From NCBI GenBank assembly GCA_937766455.1, contig CALLXD010000021.1:1-64000 (forward strand): DNA of 64,000 nt, written 5' to 3'. Of this stretch, positions 17,468 to 25,658 are shown in pieces. The position numbers were made by a program, and so were the translations under genes. Each line of letters opens with the position of its first letter. The first letter of the stretch is position 1. The notes below the pieces were generated by a model. That model had not been told where the DNA came from and ran no database searches. It saw only the letters and a list, made by a program, of their open reading frames with translations. The DNA is from Vicinamibacterales bacterium. Its GTDB lineage: Bacteria; Acidobacteriota; Vicinamibacteria; Vicinamibacterales; UBA8438.

Positions 17468-19852
17468 CTACTCGTAGAGCAGATACGGCGTCGCCAGTCG
17501 CCGCCAGGCCTCCTCGTCGGTAGCCCAATCGGCCGCAATGTCACGGGCCGCATCGCCTGCGCGGAGCCTGGAGATGTCGGACGCCGACCCGAACAACCGG
17601 ACCACGGCGCCCAGCTCGAATCGGTCGCCGAACAGTCGGTGCAGCGCGGACGCGACCTCGAGCCCGAGCCGTACCGGCCGCAGTCGGTTTCGATCCGTCA
17701 CCACGAAGAACACCCCTTCGCACAACTCGCCGGCAAAGCGGCTTGAAGACGGACGGAATCGAACCGGGTATACCCGCACGCCCGGCAGCCCCAGCGTGTT
17801 CAATTCGCGCGCGAGTCGAGGACCGTCTATCCACGGTGCCCCGATCTGCTCAAACGGGGTGTCTGTGCCCCGACCCACCGACAGGTTGGCTCCTTCGATG
17901 GCGCCGATACCCGGATAGAGCGCCGCCTGATACAAATTCCGCATATTCGGCGACGGATTCACCCAAGACAAGCCGGTCTGGTCGAACCAGGTGGTCCGAC
18001 GCCAGCCTCGTGCCGGCACCACGTCCAGATCAGCGCCGATGCCCCGCTCCGCGTTGAAGAGCCGCGCCAGTTCGCCGAGGGTGAGCCCGTGCCGGACTGG
18101 CGCCGGAAAGTAGCCATTGAAGCCGAGCAACGCCTCGTCCAATGTTGGCCCCTCGACCGCGCCGCCAATGGGGTTCGGGCGATCGAGGACCACCACACGT
18201 ACCTCCATCGCGGCCGCCGCCTCCAACATGTACGCCATCGTCGTGGCGTAGGTGTAGAACCGAGCGCCCACGCCCTGCAGGTCGATCACAATCGTGTCCA
18301 GCCCTTGCAGGGCCGCCGCGGGCGGACGCCGGGTGTCACCGTAGAGCGAGTAGATGGGTAACCCGGTGCGCGGATCGCGATCAGATGACACGGGACCATC
18401 GAGGAGGCCCCGAATACCGTGTTCAGGGCTGAAGAGCGCCACGAGCTCAACCGACGACGCCTGGTGCAACAGGTCGACGGTGCTGGCTCCGTCGCGCGCC
18501 CGACCTGTCTGGTTTGTCACCAGGCCGACCCGCGAGCCGGACAACCGTGAGAAGCCCTCCTCTCGCAACACGTCGATACCGGTCCAGACGGGAGAACTGG
18601 CGGACGCGCCTTCCACGCGCTCGTCCTCGTCCCCTTCTGCGTCCCCTTCGTCGTCCAGGAGCGATGCCGCCACGACTGTCGCGACCTGGCCGCGGAGCGC
18701 CGTGACGTTACCTTGGCCGGAGGGATGCAGACGGCTGGAGAGAAACACGACGAAGGTCTCCGACCGTGGATCAAGCCACAGCGACGTGCCCGTGAAACCG
18801 GTGTGTCCAAAGGACCCGACCGAAAACAGGTCGCCTCGGTTCGACGAAAATCGCGAGTCGATGTCCCACCCGAGACCGCGGCGGTCCGTCAGGTGGCGGG
18901 GGGTCGAAACCTGGGTCATCCGCGCCACGGAGTGCGGCGCCAGCACCCGAATCCCGTCGTGTGCGCCCCCGCCCAGCAGCATCAGGCTGAAACGAGCGAG
19001 ATCGCTCGCGGTGCTGAACAGACCCGCGTGACCGGCCACCCCCCCCATGCGCCGTGCGGTGGGATCATGGACTCGTCCGCGCAGCATGCTGGCGCCGGGT
19101 CCGCCACACGGCCACGCGAGGGGCGCGCATGCCTCCGTCGGCGCAATCCGAGGGACGAGCGCCAACGGCGGTGTGAACAGGGTGTCACGCATGCCGAGCG
19201 GCTCGAAGATACGGTCGCGCGAAAAGTGGTCGAGCGTCTGTCCGCTGACGCGCCGCACAATCTCGGCGAGCAGCATGAAATTCAGGTCACTGTAGATAAA
19301 CCGCTCGCCAGGCGCCGCTTCCGGAATCTCGTCGGCCGTGCGCGCGATAGCCACGTCCTTCCCCTCGAAGACATCCTCCAGCGGCAGGTCGGGGCGCAAC
19401 CCGGACACGTGGGTCAACAGATGCTGAACGGTAATCGTGCCCTTGTCGTGGCTGGCAAACTCAGGGATATGGGCCACGACGGGGTCGCGGAGCCGAAGAC
19501 GCCCCTCCTCCAGGAGGACCATGATGCTCGTGGTGGTGGCCACCGCCTTGGTCAGTGAGGCCAGATCGAAGACGGTGTCCACCGTCATCGGCTCCACCAC
19601 GTCGTCGACCGCACGTGCGCCAAACGCCCGTTCGTAGACGATCTCTCCCTGATGCCCGACCAGCACCACGGCCCCGGGAATCCGACCAGCTTGAATCGCG
19701 TCCTCGACAAGCGTCGCGATGCGCCGCAAACGGGTCTGATCGATGTCCGCGGAAACCGGACGGGAGACGGCGAGCAGCAACAGACAGGTACACGCGACCG
19801 CCCGTGCTGCACGGCGAAGGACGGAACGACGGCGGTCGTCTCGGGTCGCCAC
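17468..19852 (-). CDS. Fused beta-lactamase-fold hydrolase (AmiE-like) and DUF1343 (NamZ-like) protein
   Basis: From GTG 19852 the product has 794 residues. A signal peptide (RRAARAVACTCLLLLAVSRP) is followed by a class C beta-lactamase-type domain (SLTK at about 99-102; YSDLN; GHTGFTG). A linker leads to a DUF1343 domain from about residue 430 (GLVTNQTG, FSPEHGIRG, DLQGVGARFYTY, VLDRPNPIGG). In Bacillus the matching proteins, AmiE (MurNAc-L-Ala amidase) and NamZ (exo-N-acetylmuramidase), are separate neighbours in a peptidoglycan recycling operon. Fusion suggests linked turnover in the periplasm. The longer frame to 20005 overlaps the divergent gene. Confidence 0.85.
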   Translation of the reverse strand: MATRDDRRRSVLRRAARAVACTCLLLLAVSRPVSADIDQTRLRRIATLVEDAIQAGRIPGAVVLVGHQGEIVYERAFGARAVDDVVEPMTVDTVFDLASLTKAVATTTSIMVLLEEGRLRLRDPVVAHIPEFASHDKGTITVQHLLTHVSGLRPDLPLEDVFEGKDVAIARTADEIPEAAPGERFIYSDLNFMLLAEIVRRVSGQTLDHFSRDRIFEPLGMRDTLFTPPLALVPRIAPTEACAPLAWPCGGPGASMLRGRVHDPTARRMGGVAGHAGLFSTASDLARFSLMLLGGGAHDGIRVLAPHSVARMTQVSTPRHLTDRRGLGWDIDSRFSSNRGDLFSVGSFGHTGFTGTSLWLDPRSETFVVFLSSRLHPSGQGNVTALRGQVATVVAASLLDDEGDAEGDEDERVEGASASSPVWTGIDVLREEGFSRLSGSRVGLVTNQTGRARDGASTVDLLHQASSVELVALFSPEHGIRGLLDGPVSSDRDPRTGLPIYSLYGDTRRPPAAALQGLDTIVIDLQGVGARFYTYATTMAYMLEAAAAMEVRVVVLDRPNPIGGAVEGPTLDEALLGFNGYFPAPVRHGLTLGELARLFNAERGIGADLDVVPARGWRRTTWFDQTGLSWVNPSPNMRNLYQAALYPGIGAIEGANLSVGRGTDTPFEQIGAPWIDGPRLARELNTLGLPGVRVYPVRFRPSSSRFAGELCEGVFFVVTDRNRLRPVRLGLEVASALHRLFGDRFELGAVVRLFGSASDISRLRAGDAARDIAADWATDEEAWRRLATPYLLYE

Positions 19853-19859
19853 GGATTGG

Positions 19860-19865
19860 ATTATA
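19860..19865 (-). promoter_or_regulatory. Likely -10 element of the AmiE/NamZ-like gene
   Basis: The minus strand reads TATAAT, seven bases before the GTG at 19852. This supports that start and suggests a leaderless message. Only a weak -35 is seen. Confidence 0.5.
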
Positions 19866-19933
19866 CTTTCCGCACGCGCTAGTTGATTGACCGAACCGAC
19901 CGTGACCGATGCATTGCGCGTAGGGAACCCTCG

Positions 19934-20587
19934 ATGCCACTGACTGCCCGCCCACTTGCCCGTAGACTCCTTCTCGTCGGACTGGCCCTCTGCATCGCGT
20001 CTCAAGCCACCGCGCAGGGACGCATCCGGGGCACGGTCGCCGACCGGGACGGCGAACCGATCGTCGGGGCCATCGTCGTCGCGGAGGAACTTGCCACCAA
20101 CGTGACCAGCACGGCGACTACCGGTGACTCAGGCCGGTTCTCATTCCTTGGATTGAATCGGGGCGAGTGGATGTTTATCGTCCGCGCTGACGGTTTCGAG
20201 CCGGCACAAGGCATGGCGGCTGTGGTGGCGTCCGGCCCCGGCACCGCCGTCGGGTTCACGATGGACCGCGACCTGTTCAACCCGGCGGCGCCGCCTGGCG
20301 GCGTCCTCGGGGGATTGAAGGCAACGGCACTGCTCGACGAGTTGGCGGAGGCGGAAGGGCTGTTCGACGCTGGCAACTACGACGACGCCATCGAGGCCTA
20401 CGAGGCACTGCTGGCGTCAGCGCCGGCGCTGACCAGCGTGAATCTTCAGATCGGGCATGCGCATCAGGCATTGCAGCAACCGGACCAGGCAATCGCCTTC
20501 TATCGCGCCGCGGTGGCCGCCGATCCGACGAATCCGGAAGCCGCGGCGGCGCTGGCATCGGCCGGGGTCGTCACGCCCGGTCGATAA
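19934..20587 (+). CDS. Secreted carboxypeptidase-regulatory/TPR protein
   Basis: The 217-residue protein has a signal peptide (RRLLLVGLALCIASQATAQ), one carboxypeptidase-regulatory-like beta domain (IRGTVADRDGEPIVGAIVV), and a C-terminal pair of TPRs (LFDAGNYDDAIEAYEALL, PDQAIAFYRAAVAADP). It starts at ATG 19934 with AGGGA seven bases upstream. Its layout repeats in the next gene, so the two are tandem paralogues in front of the TonB receptor. Probably periplasmic or envelope-attached; exact function unknown. Confidence 0.8.
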   Translation: MPLTARPLARRLLLVGLALCIASQATAQGRIRGTVADRDGEPIVGAIVVAEELATNVTSTATTGDSGRFSFLGLNRGEWMFIVRADGFEPAQGMAAVVASGPGTAVGFTMDRDLFNPAAPPGGVLGGLKATALLDELAEAEGLFDAGNYDDAIEAYEALLASAPALTSVNLQIGHAHQALQQPDQAIAFYRAAVAADPTNPEAAAALASAGVVTPGR

Positions 20588-20610
20588 CCCCAAACCCGGC
20601 GGGCATGGTT

Positions 20611-20616
20611 TATAAT
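20611..20616 (+). promoter_or_regulatory. Likely -10 element
   Basis: TATAAT in a GC-rich spacer between the paralogues, about 78 bp before the next start codon. It would give a leader of about 70 nt. No clear -35. Confidence 0.45.
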
Positions 20617-20693
20617 GGTGTTGCTGTTCTGGGCAGCGTGTCGAGCCCGGTCCGCCTGTCACGGTTAACATTTAGGAGATTTAGGAGCTGCCA

Positions 20694-21635
20694 ATGCGAA
20701 AGCATTTCCTGACGTTGTTCGCGGTCCTGCTGGCCGCCGCCACCCTCGCGCCGGGGGTCTCGGCCCAAGGCGCCCTTGCCGGAAAGATTCTGGACGAAGA
20801 GACGCAGGCACCGATCGTCGGTGCTTTGGTCGTGTTCGAAAATCCGTCTGCGAATCCAGCGAGAATCGAACAAACAACCGACGACGTAGGCGGCTTCACG
20901 GTGCTCGGTATGGCCAGTGGCAATTGGTCCATCAGACCGAGCGCGGAAGGGTACGAACCGAGACCAGGAACGATCAATGTCCGGCAGGTCAGAAATCCTG
21001 CCATCGAGATATTCCTGACGCGCTTGAAGCACCCGCTCGAACTGGCGCTCGGCTCGGAGGCGTTCGTGGGACTTGATCCTGCGGCCGTTGGTGACGAGTT
21101 GGCCGCCGCCGACGCGGCATACGACAACGAGCAGTGGGACACCGCGTTGAGCGGGTACGACGCGGTCCTCGCCAAACTCCCGGTGTATACCGACCTGCAT
21201 CTGAAACGGGGCAACACGCTGCAGGAGATGGAACAGTACGAAGATGCCATCGCGGCATTCGAAGCAGGTGCCACGGCCAATCCGCAATTACGCTCCCAGG
21301 TTGATCCGGCCATCGCGCGGCTTCGCATGCAGATGGGTGACTTCGAGGGCGCTGAGGCATTGCTCTCGAGTGGCGGCGGAGGCTCACGTGAGGACCTGTA
21401 CAACCTCGGCGAGGTCGAGTTCGCCAAGGGTGACGTGGATGCGGCAGCGGGGTGGTACGAGAAGGCCGCAGCACTGGACCCGACGTGGGCCAAGCCTTTC
21501 TTCAAGCTTGCCCTCGTGCAACTGAACAAAGGTGACATGGAGGGCGCGAAGGTGTTCTTTGCGCAGGTGGTCGAAAAAGATCCCAGCTCGGAGGAGGGCA
21601 CGCAAGCTCAAGCGACACTTGACGCGCTGCCCTAA
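20694..21635 (+). CDS. Secreted carboxypeptidase-regulatory/TPR protein, second copy
   Basis: The 313-residue paralogue of the preceding gene has a signal peptide (LTLFAVLLAAATLAPGVSAQ), a regulatory-like beta domain (LAGKILDEETQAPIVGALVV) and about four TPR units (LKRGNTLQEMEQYEDAIAAF, WYEKAAALDPTWAKPFFKL). A strong ribosome-binding site (AGGAG about 6 bp from ATG) precedes it, and a rho-independent terminator follows. A scaffold or partner role for the TonB receptor is inferred from position only. Confidence 0.82.
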   Translation: MRKHFLTLFAVLLAAATLAPGVSAQGALAGKILDEETQAPIVGALVVFENPSANPARIEQTTDDVGGFTVLGMASGNWSIRPSAEGYEPRPGTINVRQVRNPAIEIFLTRLKHPLELALGSEAFVGLDPAAVGDELAAADAAYDNEQWDTALSGYDAVLAKLPVYTDLHLKRGNTLQEMEQYEDAIAAFEAGATANPQLRSQVDPAIARLRMQMGDFEGAEALLSSGGGGSREDLYNLGEVEFAKGDVDAAAGWYEKAAALDPTWAKPFFKLALVQLNKGDMEGAKVFFAQVVEKDPSSEEGTQAQATLDALP

Positions 21636-21670
21636 CCACAGCATCCCACACCTACAATTGTGAAATCGGG

Positions 21671-21714
21671 AGGCGCATGCCTGGGCACCCAGTCCACGCA
21701 TGCGTCTTTTTTTG
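21671..21714 (+). terminator. Rho-independent terminator
   Basis: AGGCGCATGC (21671-21680) pairs with GCATGCGTCT (21698-21707), with one G-U pair, and is followed by a run of seven T. Confidence 0.85.
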
Positions 21715-21917
21715 TCTTGCCGGCGGCCCCGCTCAGACAGCTTCGAATACCAGTATCAATCCTGTAATCAACAGTTTGCGAGTGATTCGCTGGACAGCCA
21801 CGACAGTTGGCGCGTCTATTGCAATTTTGGGATCACCGTGGACCTCAGCGGACCTGCGTCGATAGCAAGGCTGTGGTCGCCAGCCGTCCCTCCCAGACCC
21901 CAAGGAGCCCCAGCACC

Positions 21918-24857
21918 ATGAGACGTCTCATCGCATCCCCACTCATCCGGGCGTACATCGCCTGCCTCAGCCTGGCACTGGTCCTAGTGACCGGAGCCCA
22001 GGCATCGGCCCAGGGCCGGCAGACCGGCACCCTGCGCGGTACGGCGCAGGACTCAACCGACGCGGTGCTACCCGGCGTGACGATCACCGCCACGTCCGAG
22101 TCGCTGCAAGGCACCCGGACTACCGTGACCGACATGAACGGCATCTACGAAATTGTCGGGCTGCCGAATGGCGAGTATGTCATCCGCTTCCTGCTCGAGG
22201 GGTTCACCACGCTGGAGGCGTCGGCGACGGTCCCGCTGGGCGGGACGATCGAGGCCAACGCCACGATGCAAGTGGGCTCGGTGTCGGAAGCGGTGCAGGT
22301 CACTGCCGTCGTTCCGACTCCACTCGCGTCGACCGAAATCAGCTCGAACATCAGAGCCGCGGAGGTCAATACGTTACCGGTCGGACGCACCGTGTTCCGG
22401 ATCGCCGAACTGGCGCCCGGCCTCACGGCCAACACGCCGAACAACGGTCAACTCGCCATCAACGGCGCGTTCGCCTACGACAACATCTTCCTGATTGACG
22501 GAGTCGACGTTAACGACAATCTGTTCGGCACCTCGAACAACCTCTTCATCGAGGACGCGGTCGAGGAAGCGCAGGTGCTGACCTCCGGCATTTCGGCCGA
22601 GTATGGCCGGTTCTCGGGCGGGGTGGTCAACGTAGTGACCAAGAGCGGTGGGAACCAGTTCTCAGGCAGCTTCAGAACGAACCTCTATAGTCCGACCTGG
22701 ACGTCCCGCACCCCGTTCGAAGTGGAAAACGACAACGAACGCACCGGTGACATCTCGGACAACACCACCTACGAGACGACCGTGGGCGGTCCTATCGTAC
22801 AAGACCGGCTTTGGTTCTTCTATGCCAACCGGCGACAACGAGAGGAACGTAGCGACACGTTTGCAGAGAGCGGGATCGCGTTCGATCGCGGGCTGCAAAA
22901 CGACCGCAATCAGATCAAGTTCACCGGCGCCATCGCGCCAGGGCACACGCTCGAAGGCAGCTACCTTCGGAACACGACCGCCCAGCAGCAGCCGACCTTC
23001 AGCTTCAGCCGTGACCCGGCGACGTTGATCGATCGCACGTTGCCAAACGACCTGGTGGTCGCTACCTATCGCGGTGCCGTCTCAAACTCACTGTTCGTCG
23101 AGGGCCAGGTCTCGAGGCGCGAGTTCGGGTTTCGCAACACGGGTGGTACATCGACAGATATCTTCGATTCGCCGTTCATCACGGTCACGCAGGGTCTTGG
23201 CCATTTCAATGCACCCTACTTCGATTCGACCGACCCTGAAGACCGGAACAACCGCCAGGTCACCGGCAGCGCGACCTACTTCCTCTCCACGGGCGCCGGC
23301 ACCCACAGCATCAAAGGCGGTTTCGAACACTTTCGGTCGACCGCCACCGGTGGGAACTCGCAGTCGTCGACCGGATACGTCTTCTACACGGAGTATGCGG
23401 AAGATACCGGCGGGGCACCGGTCCTTGATGCCGCCGGACGCTTCATTCCGGTCTTTGGATCGCCGTCCGGCTTGACCGAGATCGAGAACTGGCTACCGGT
23501 GCGTGGAGCACGGCTCGACATCAATACGCTGTCGTTCTATGTGAACGACAGTTGGGCCGTGAACAACAAGCTCTCACTCAACCTCGGCATCCGGGCGGAG
23601 ACTGTCAGTAGCGACGCGACCGGGGGAATCGTAGGTATCGACACGAGCGCGGTCACGCCACGGCTCGCGGTTGCCTTTGATCCTCGCGGGGACGGACAGA
23701 TGACCTTGCAGGCCACCTACAGCCACTACTCCGGTAAGTATGGCGAGTCGCAGTTCGCGGCCAACACCAACGTCGGCACCCCGAACGCGGTGTTCGGCTT
23801 CTACACCGGTCCGGACGGGCAGGGCCGTGACTTCGCACCGGGGTTCGATCCGGCGAACTACCAGACCTACGCAGGCGACTTCCCCGTCCAGAACATCTTC
23901 TTCGACGACAATCTGAAATCACCACTGACGAAAGAATTCACGGTGTCCGCCGGCGGGGCCATCGGGCCTCGAGGCTACGCCAAGATGACGTACATCAATC
24001 GACGGGCCAGCAACTTCGTCGAGGACTTCGTCACTGCCGACGGGGGCTCCACGACCGTTGGCGAAAATGGCGTGGAATTCGGAACGTTTTCGAACGTCAA
24101 TTACCGGAACACGGACATGCTCGAGCGGAATTACGATGGGCTCGAGATGCAGGGCCGGTATCAGGTAGCCAGCAACCTTGTGTTCGATGGTTCCTGGACC
24201 ATGCAACTCAAGAACGAGGGTAACTTCGCGGGTGAGGCGACGAACCAGCCCGCCATCTCATCAGCGGCGTTCGACTATCCGGAAGCCACGCCGGCCAACC
24301 GCTACTTCCCATTGGGCCGACTGGACGATTTCCAGCGGCACAAAGTAAGACTCTGGACTATCTACAATCTGGCCCTCGGAAACTTCGGCGCTGTCGATAT
24401 CGGTGCCATCGTGCGCGTCAACTCCGGGCTCGCCTATAGCCTCCGGGCAGATGGGGTCCGGCCGAACGCGACGCAGCTCTACATCATCGCGGACGCCGGA
24501 TACGTGGACACGCCTGGGCGCCGAGACATCTACTTCTCGCAGGGCCGGGGCTCTGAGACGTTCGATGGCTACGGACTGCTGGACGTCTCGGTCAACTACA
24601 GCATCCCGGTCTGGGACTCGCTGAGCCCGTGGATCAAGTTCGACCTGTTCAATGCGCTGAACAACGACAAGCAGATCTACGGGAACACCACCGTGTCGCT
24701 CGATCCAGACAGCCCGGTCGATGAGTTTGGCATCCCGACCGGTTACATAGAGGGGTCTCGTTTCGGCGAGGCAACTTCGGTGGACCATTACCCGCAGTAC
24801 CTCCCCAACGTGGATGGTCTACGGTCGTTCCTGGCGTCGTTCGGCGTCCGCTGGTAA
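21918..24857 (+). CDS. TonB-dependent receptor with carboxypeptidase-regulatory domain (Oar-like)
   Basis: From ATG 21918 (AAGGAG ten bases upstream) the 979-residue protein has a signal peptide (LSLALVLVTGAQASAQ), a regulatory-like domain (LRGTAQDSTDAVLPGVTITA), a plug domain (FLIDGVDVNDNLFGTSNN, then FSGGVVNVVTKSGG) and a long beta-barrel ending LRSFLASFGVRW with a terminal aromatic residue. This build is typical of outer-membrane receptors in Acidobacteriota, thought to import large substrates with TonB energy. No substrate can be assigned. Terminators lie on both sides, so it is its own transcription unit. Confidence 0.92.
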   Translation: MRRLIASPLIRAYIACLSLALVLVTGAQASAQGRQTGTLRGTAQDSTDAVLPGVTITATSESLQGTRTTVTDMNGIYEIVGLPNGEYVIRFLLEGFTTLEASATVPLGGTIEANATMQVGSVSEAVQVTAVVPTPLASTEISSNIRAAEVNTLPVGRTVFRIAELAPGLTANTPNNGQLAINGAFAYDNIFLIDGVDVNDNLFGTSNNLFIEDAVEEAQVLTSGISAEYGRFSGGVVNVVTKSGGNQFSGSFRTNLYSPTWTSRTPFEVENDNERTGDISDNTTYETTVGGPIVQDRLWFFYANRRQREERSDTFAESGIAFDRGLQNDRNQIKFTGAIAPGHTLEGSYLRNTTAQQQPTFSFSRDPATLIDRTLPNDLVVATYRGAVSNSLFVEGQVSRREFGFRNTGGTSTDIFDSPFITVTQGLGHFNAPYFDSTDPEDRNNRQVTGSATYFLSTGAGTHSIKGGFEHFRSTATGGNSQSSTGYVFYTEYAEDTGGAPVLDAAGRFIPVFGSPSGLTEIENWLPVRGARLDINTLSFYVNDSWAVNNKLSLNLGIRAETVSSDATGGIVGIDTSAVTPRLAVAFDPRGDGQMTLQATYSHYSGKYGESQFAANTNVGTPNAVFGFYTGPDGQGRDFAPGFDPANYQTYAGDFPVQNIFFDDNLKSPLTKEFTVSAGGAIGPRGYAKMTYINRRASNFVEDFVTADGGSTTVGENGVEFGTFSNVNYRNTDMLERNYDGLEMQGRYQVASNLVFDGSWTMQLKNEGNFAGEATNQPAISSAAFDYPEATPANRYFPLGRLDDFQRHKVRLWTIYNLALGNFGAVDIGAIVRVNSGLAYSLRADGVRPNATQLYIIADAGYVDTPGRRDIYFSQGRGSETFDGYGLLDVSVNYSIPVWDSLSPWIKFDLFNALNNDKQIYGNTTVSLDPDSPVDEFGIPTGYIEGSRFGEATSVDHYPQYLPNVDGLRSFLASFGVRW

Positions 24858-24905
24858 AGCGGCGGCGCGGCCGTCCGGACACCCGACAACAGTCAACGCT
24901 TCACA

Positions 24906-24939
24906 GGGGGCGATGCCATCCGGCATCGCCCTCTTTTTT
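24906..24939 (+). terminator. Rho-independent terminator after the TonB receptor
   Basis: GGGCGATGCC (24908-24917) pairs perfectly with GGCATCGCCC (24922-24931) over a 4-nt loop, and a T-rich tail follows. Confidence 0.92.
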
Positions 24940-24999
24940 CAAGACTCAGGCTTCGCTGGCGTTGACACCAGGGAGTCGGTTGCCGGACAATAACCGTAG

Positions 25000-25021
25000 A
25001 ATGAATGAACATTCATTCATT
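25000..25021. promoter_or_regulatory. FadR-type operator before the beta-oxidation operon
   Basis: AATGAATGAA (25000-25009) and TTCATTCATT (25012-25021) are perfect inverted repeats with a 2-bp spacer. The core TGAATGAACATTCATTCA is very close to the Bacillus TetR-type FadR site as I remember it (TGAATGA-N4-TCATTCA). TTGACA (24962-24967) with GACAAT 18 bp later is a possible promoter just upstream. The first gene, 17 bp downstream, encodes a TetR regulator, so autoregulation is likely. Confidence 0.75.
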
Positions 25022-25037
25022 TTAATCTCACCAGCCG

Positions 25038-25658
25038 ATGCCCCTTGCCACCCATAGCTCGCGACGACACGCGAGGGCCCAGGCCCCCGAGGACAAGCGT
25101 GAACTCATTCTCCGCGCCGCGATCAAACTGTTCGCGAGACGAGGATTTTTCAACGCGCAGGTCGCGGATGTGGCGCGCGAAGCCGGTATTGCGGCCGGCA
25201 CGGTGTATCTGTATTTCAAGGGCAAAGACGACCTGCTGATCTCCATCTTCGAGCGCACGATGCGGGAGGGCATGGAAGAGGGCCGGAAGGTCCTCACCGG
25301 CGTCACCGACCCGGTGGAGCAATTGCGCGTGCTGGCGCGGTTGCACCTGGCTCGCCTCGGAGAAGACCGAGACCTGGCGGTGGTCTTCCAAGTTGAACTG
25401 AGACAGTCCATCAAGTTCATGGAACACTTCTCGTCGACCCTGCTGCAGGACTATCTCAAGACGATGCGCAATGCGATTGCCGAGGCTCAGCGCGGCGGAC
25501 GGTTCCGGCAAGAGGTGAGCGCCACCTTCGCGGCAAAGGCGTTGTTCGGCGCCCTCGACGAGATGGCAACCAACTGGATACTCAGCCGGAAGCGCTACGC
25601 GCTGGCCGGCCAGGCCGATGACGTAGTCGACCTGTTCGTGCGGGGAATGACGCAATGA
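25038..25658 (+). CDS. fadR: TetR-family fatty-acid regulator, FadR-like
   Basis: The 206-residue protein has a TetR N-terminal helix-turn-helix (LILRAAIKLFARRGFFNAQV, then AGIAAGTVYLYFKGKDDLL) and an all-helical ligand domain, with the KFMEHFSSTLLQDYL region seen in acyl-CoA-responsive members. It starts a beta-oxidation operon and lies beside a FadR-like operator, so it is probably a repressor released by long-chain acyl-CoA. The stop overlaps the fadN start by ATGA. Confidence 0.85.
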   Translation: MPLATHSSRRHARAQAPEDKRELILRAAIKLFARRGFFNAQVADVAREAGIAAGTVYLYFKGKDDLLISIFERTMREGMEEGRKVLTGVTDPVEQLRVLARLHLARLGEDRDLAVVFQVELRQSIKFMEHFSSTLLQDYLKTMRNAIAEAQRGGRFRQEVSATFAAKALFGALDEMATNWILSRKRYALAGQADDVVDLFVRGMTQ

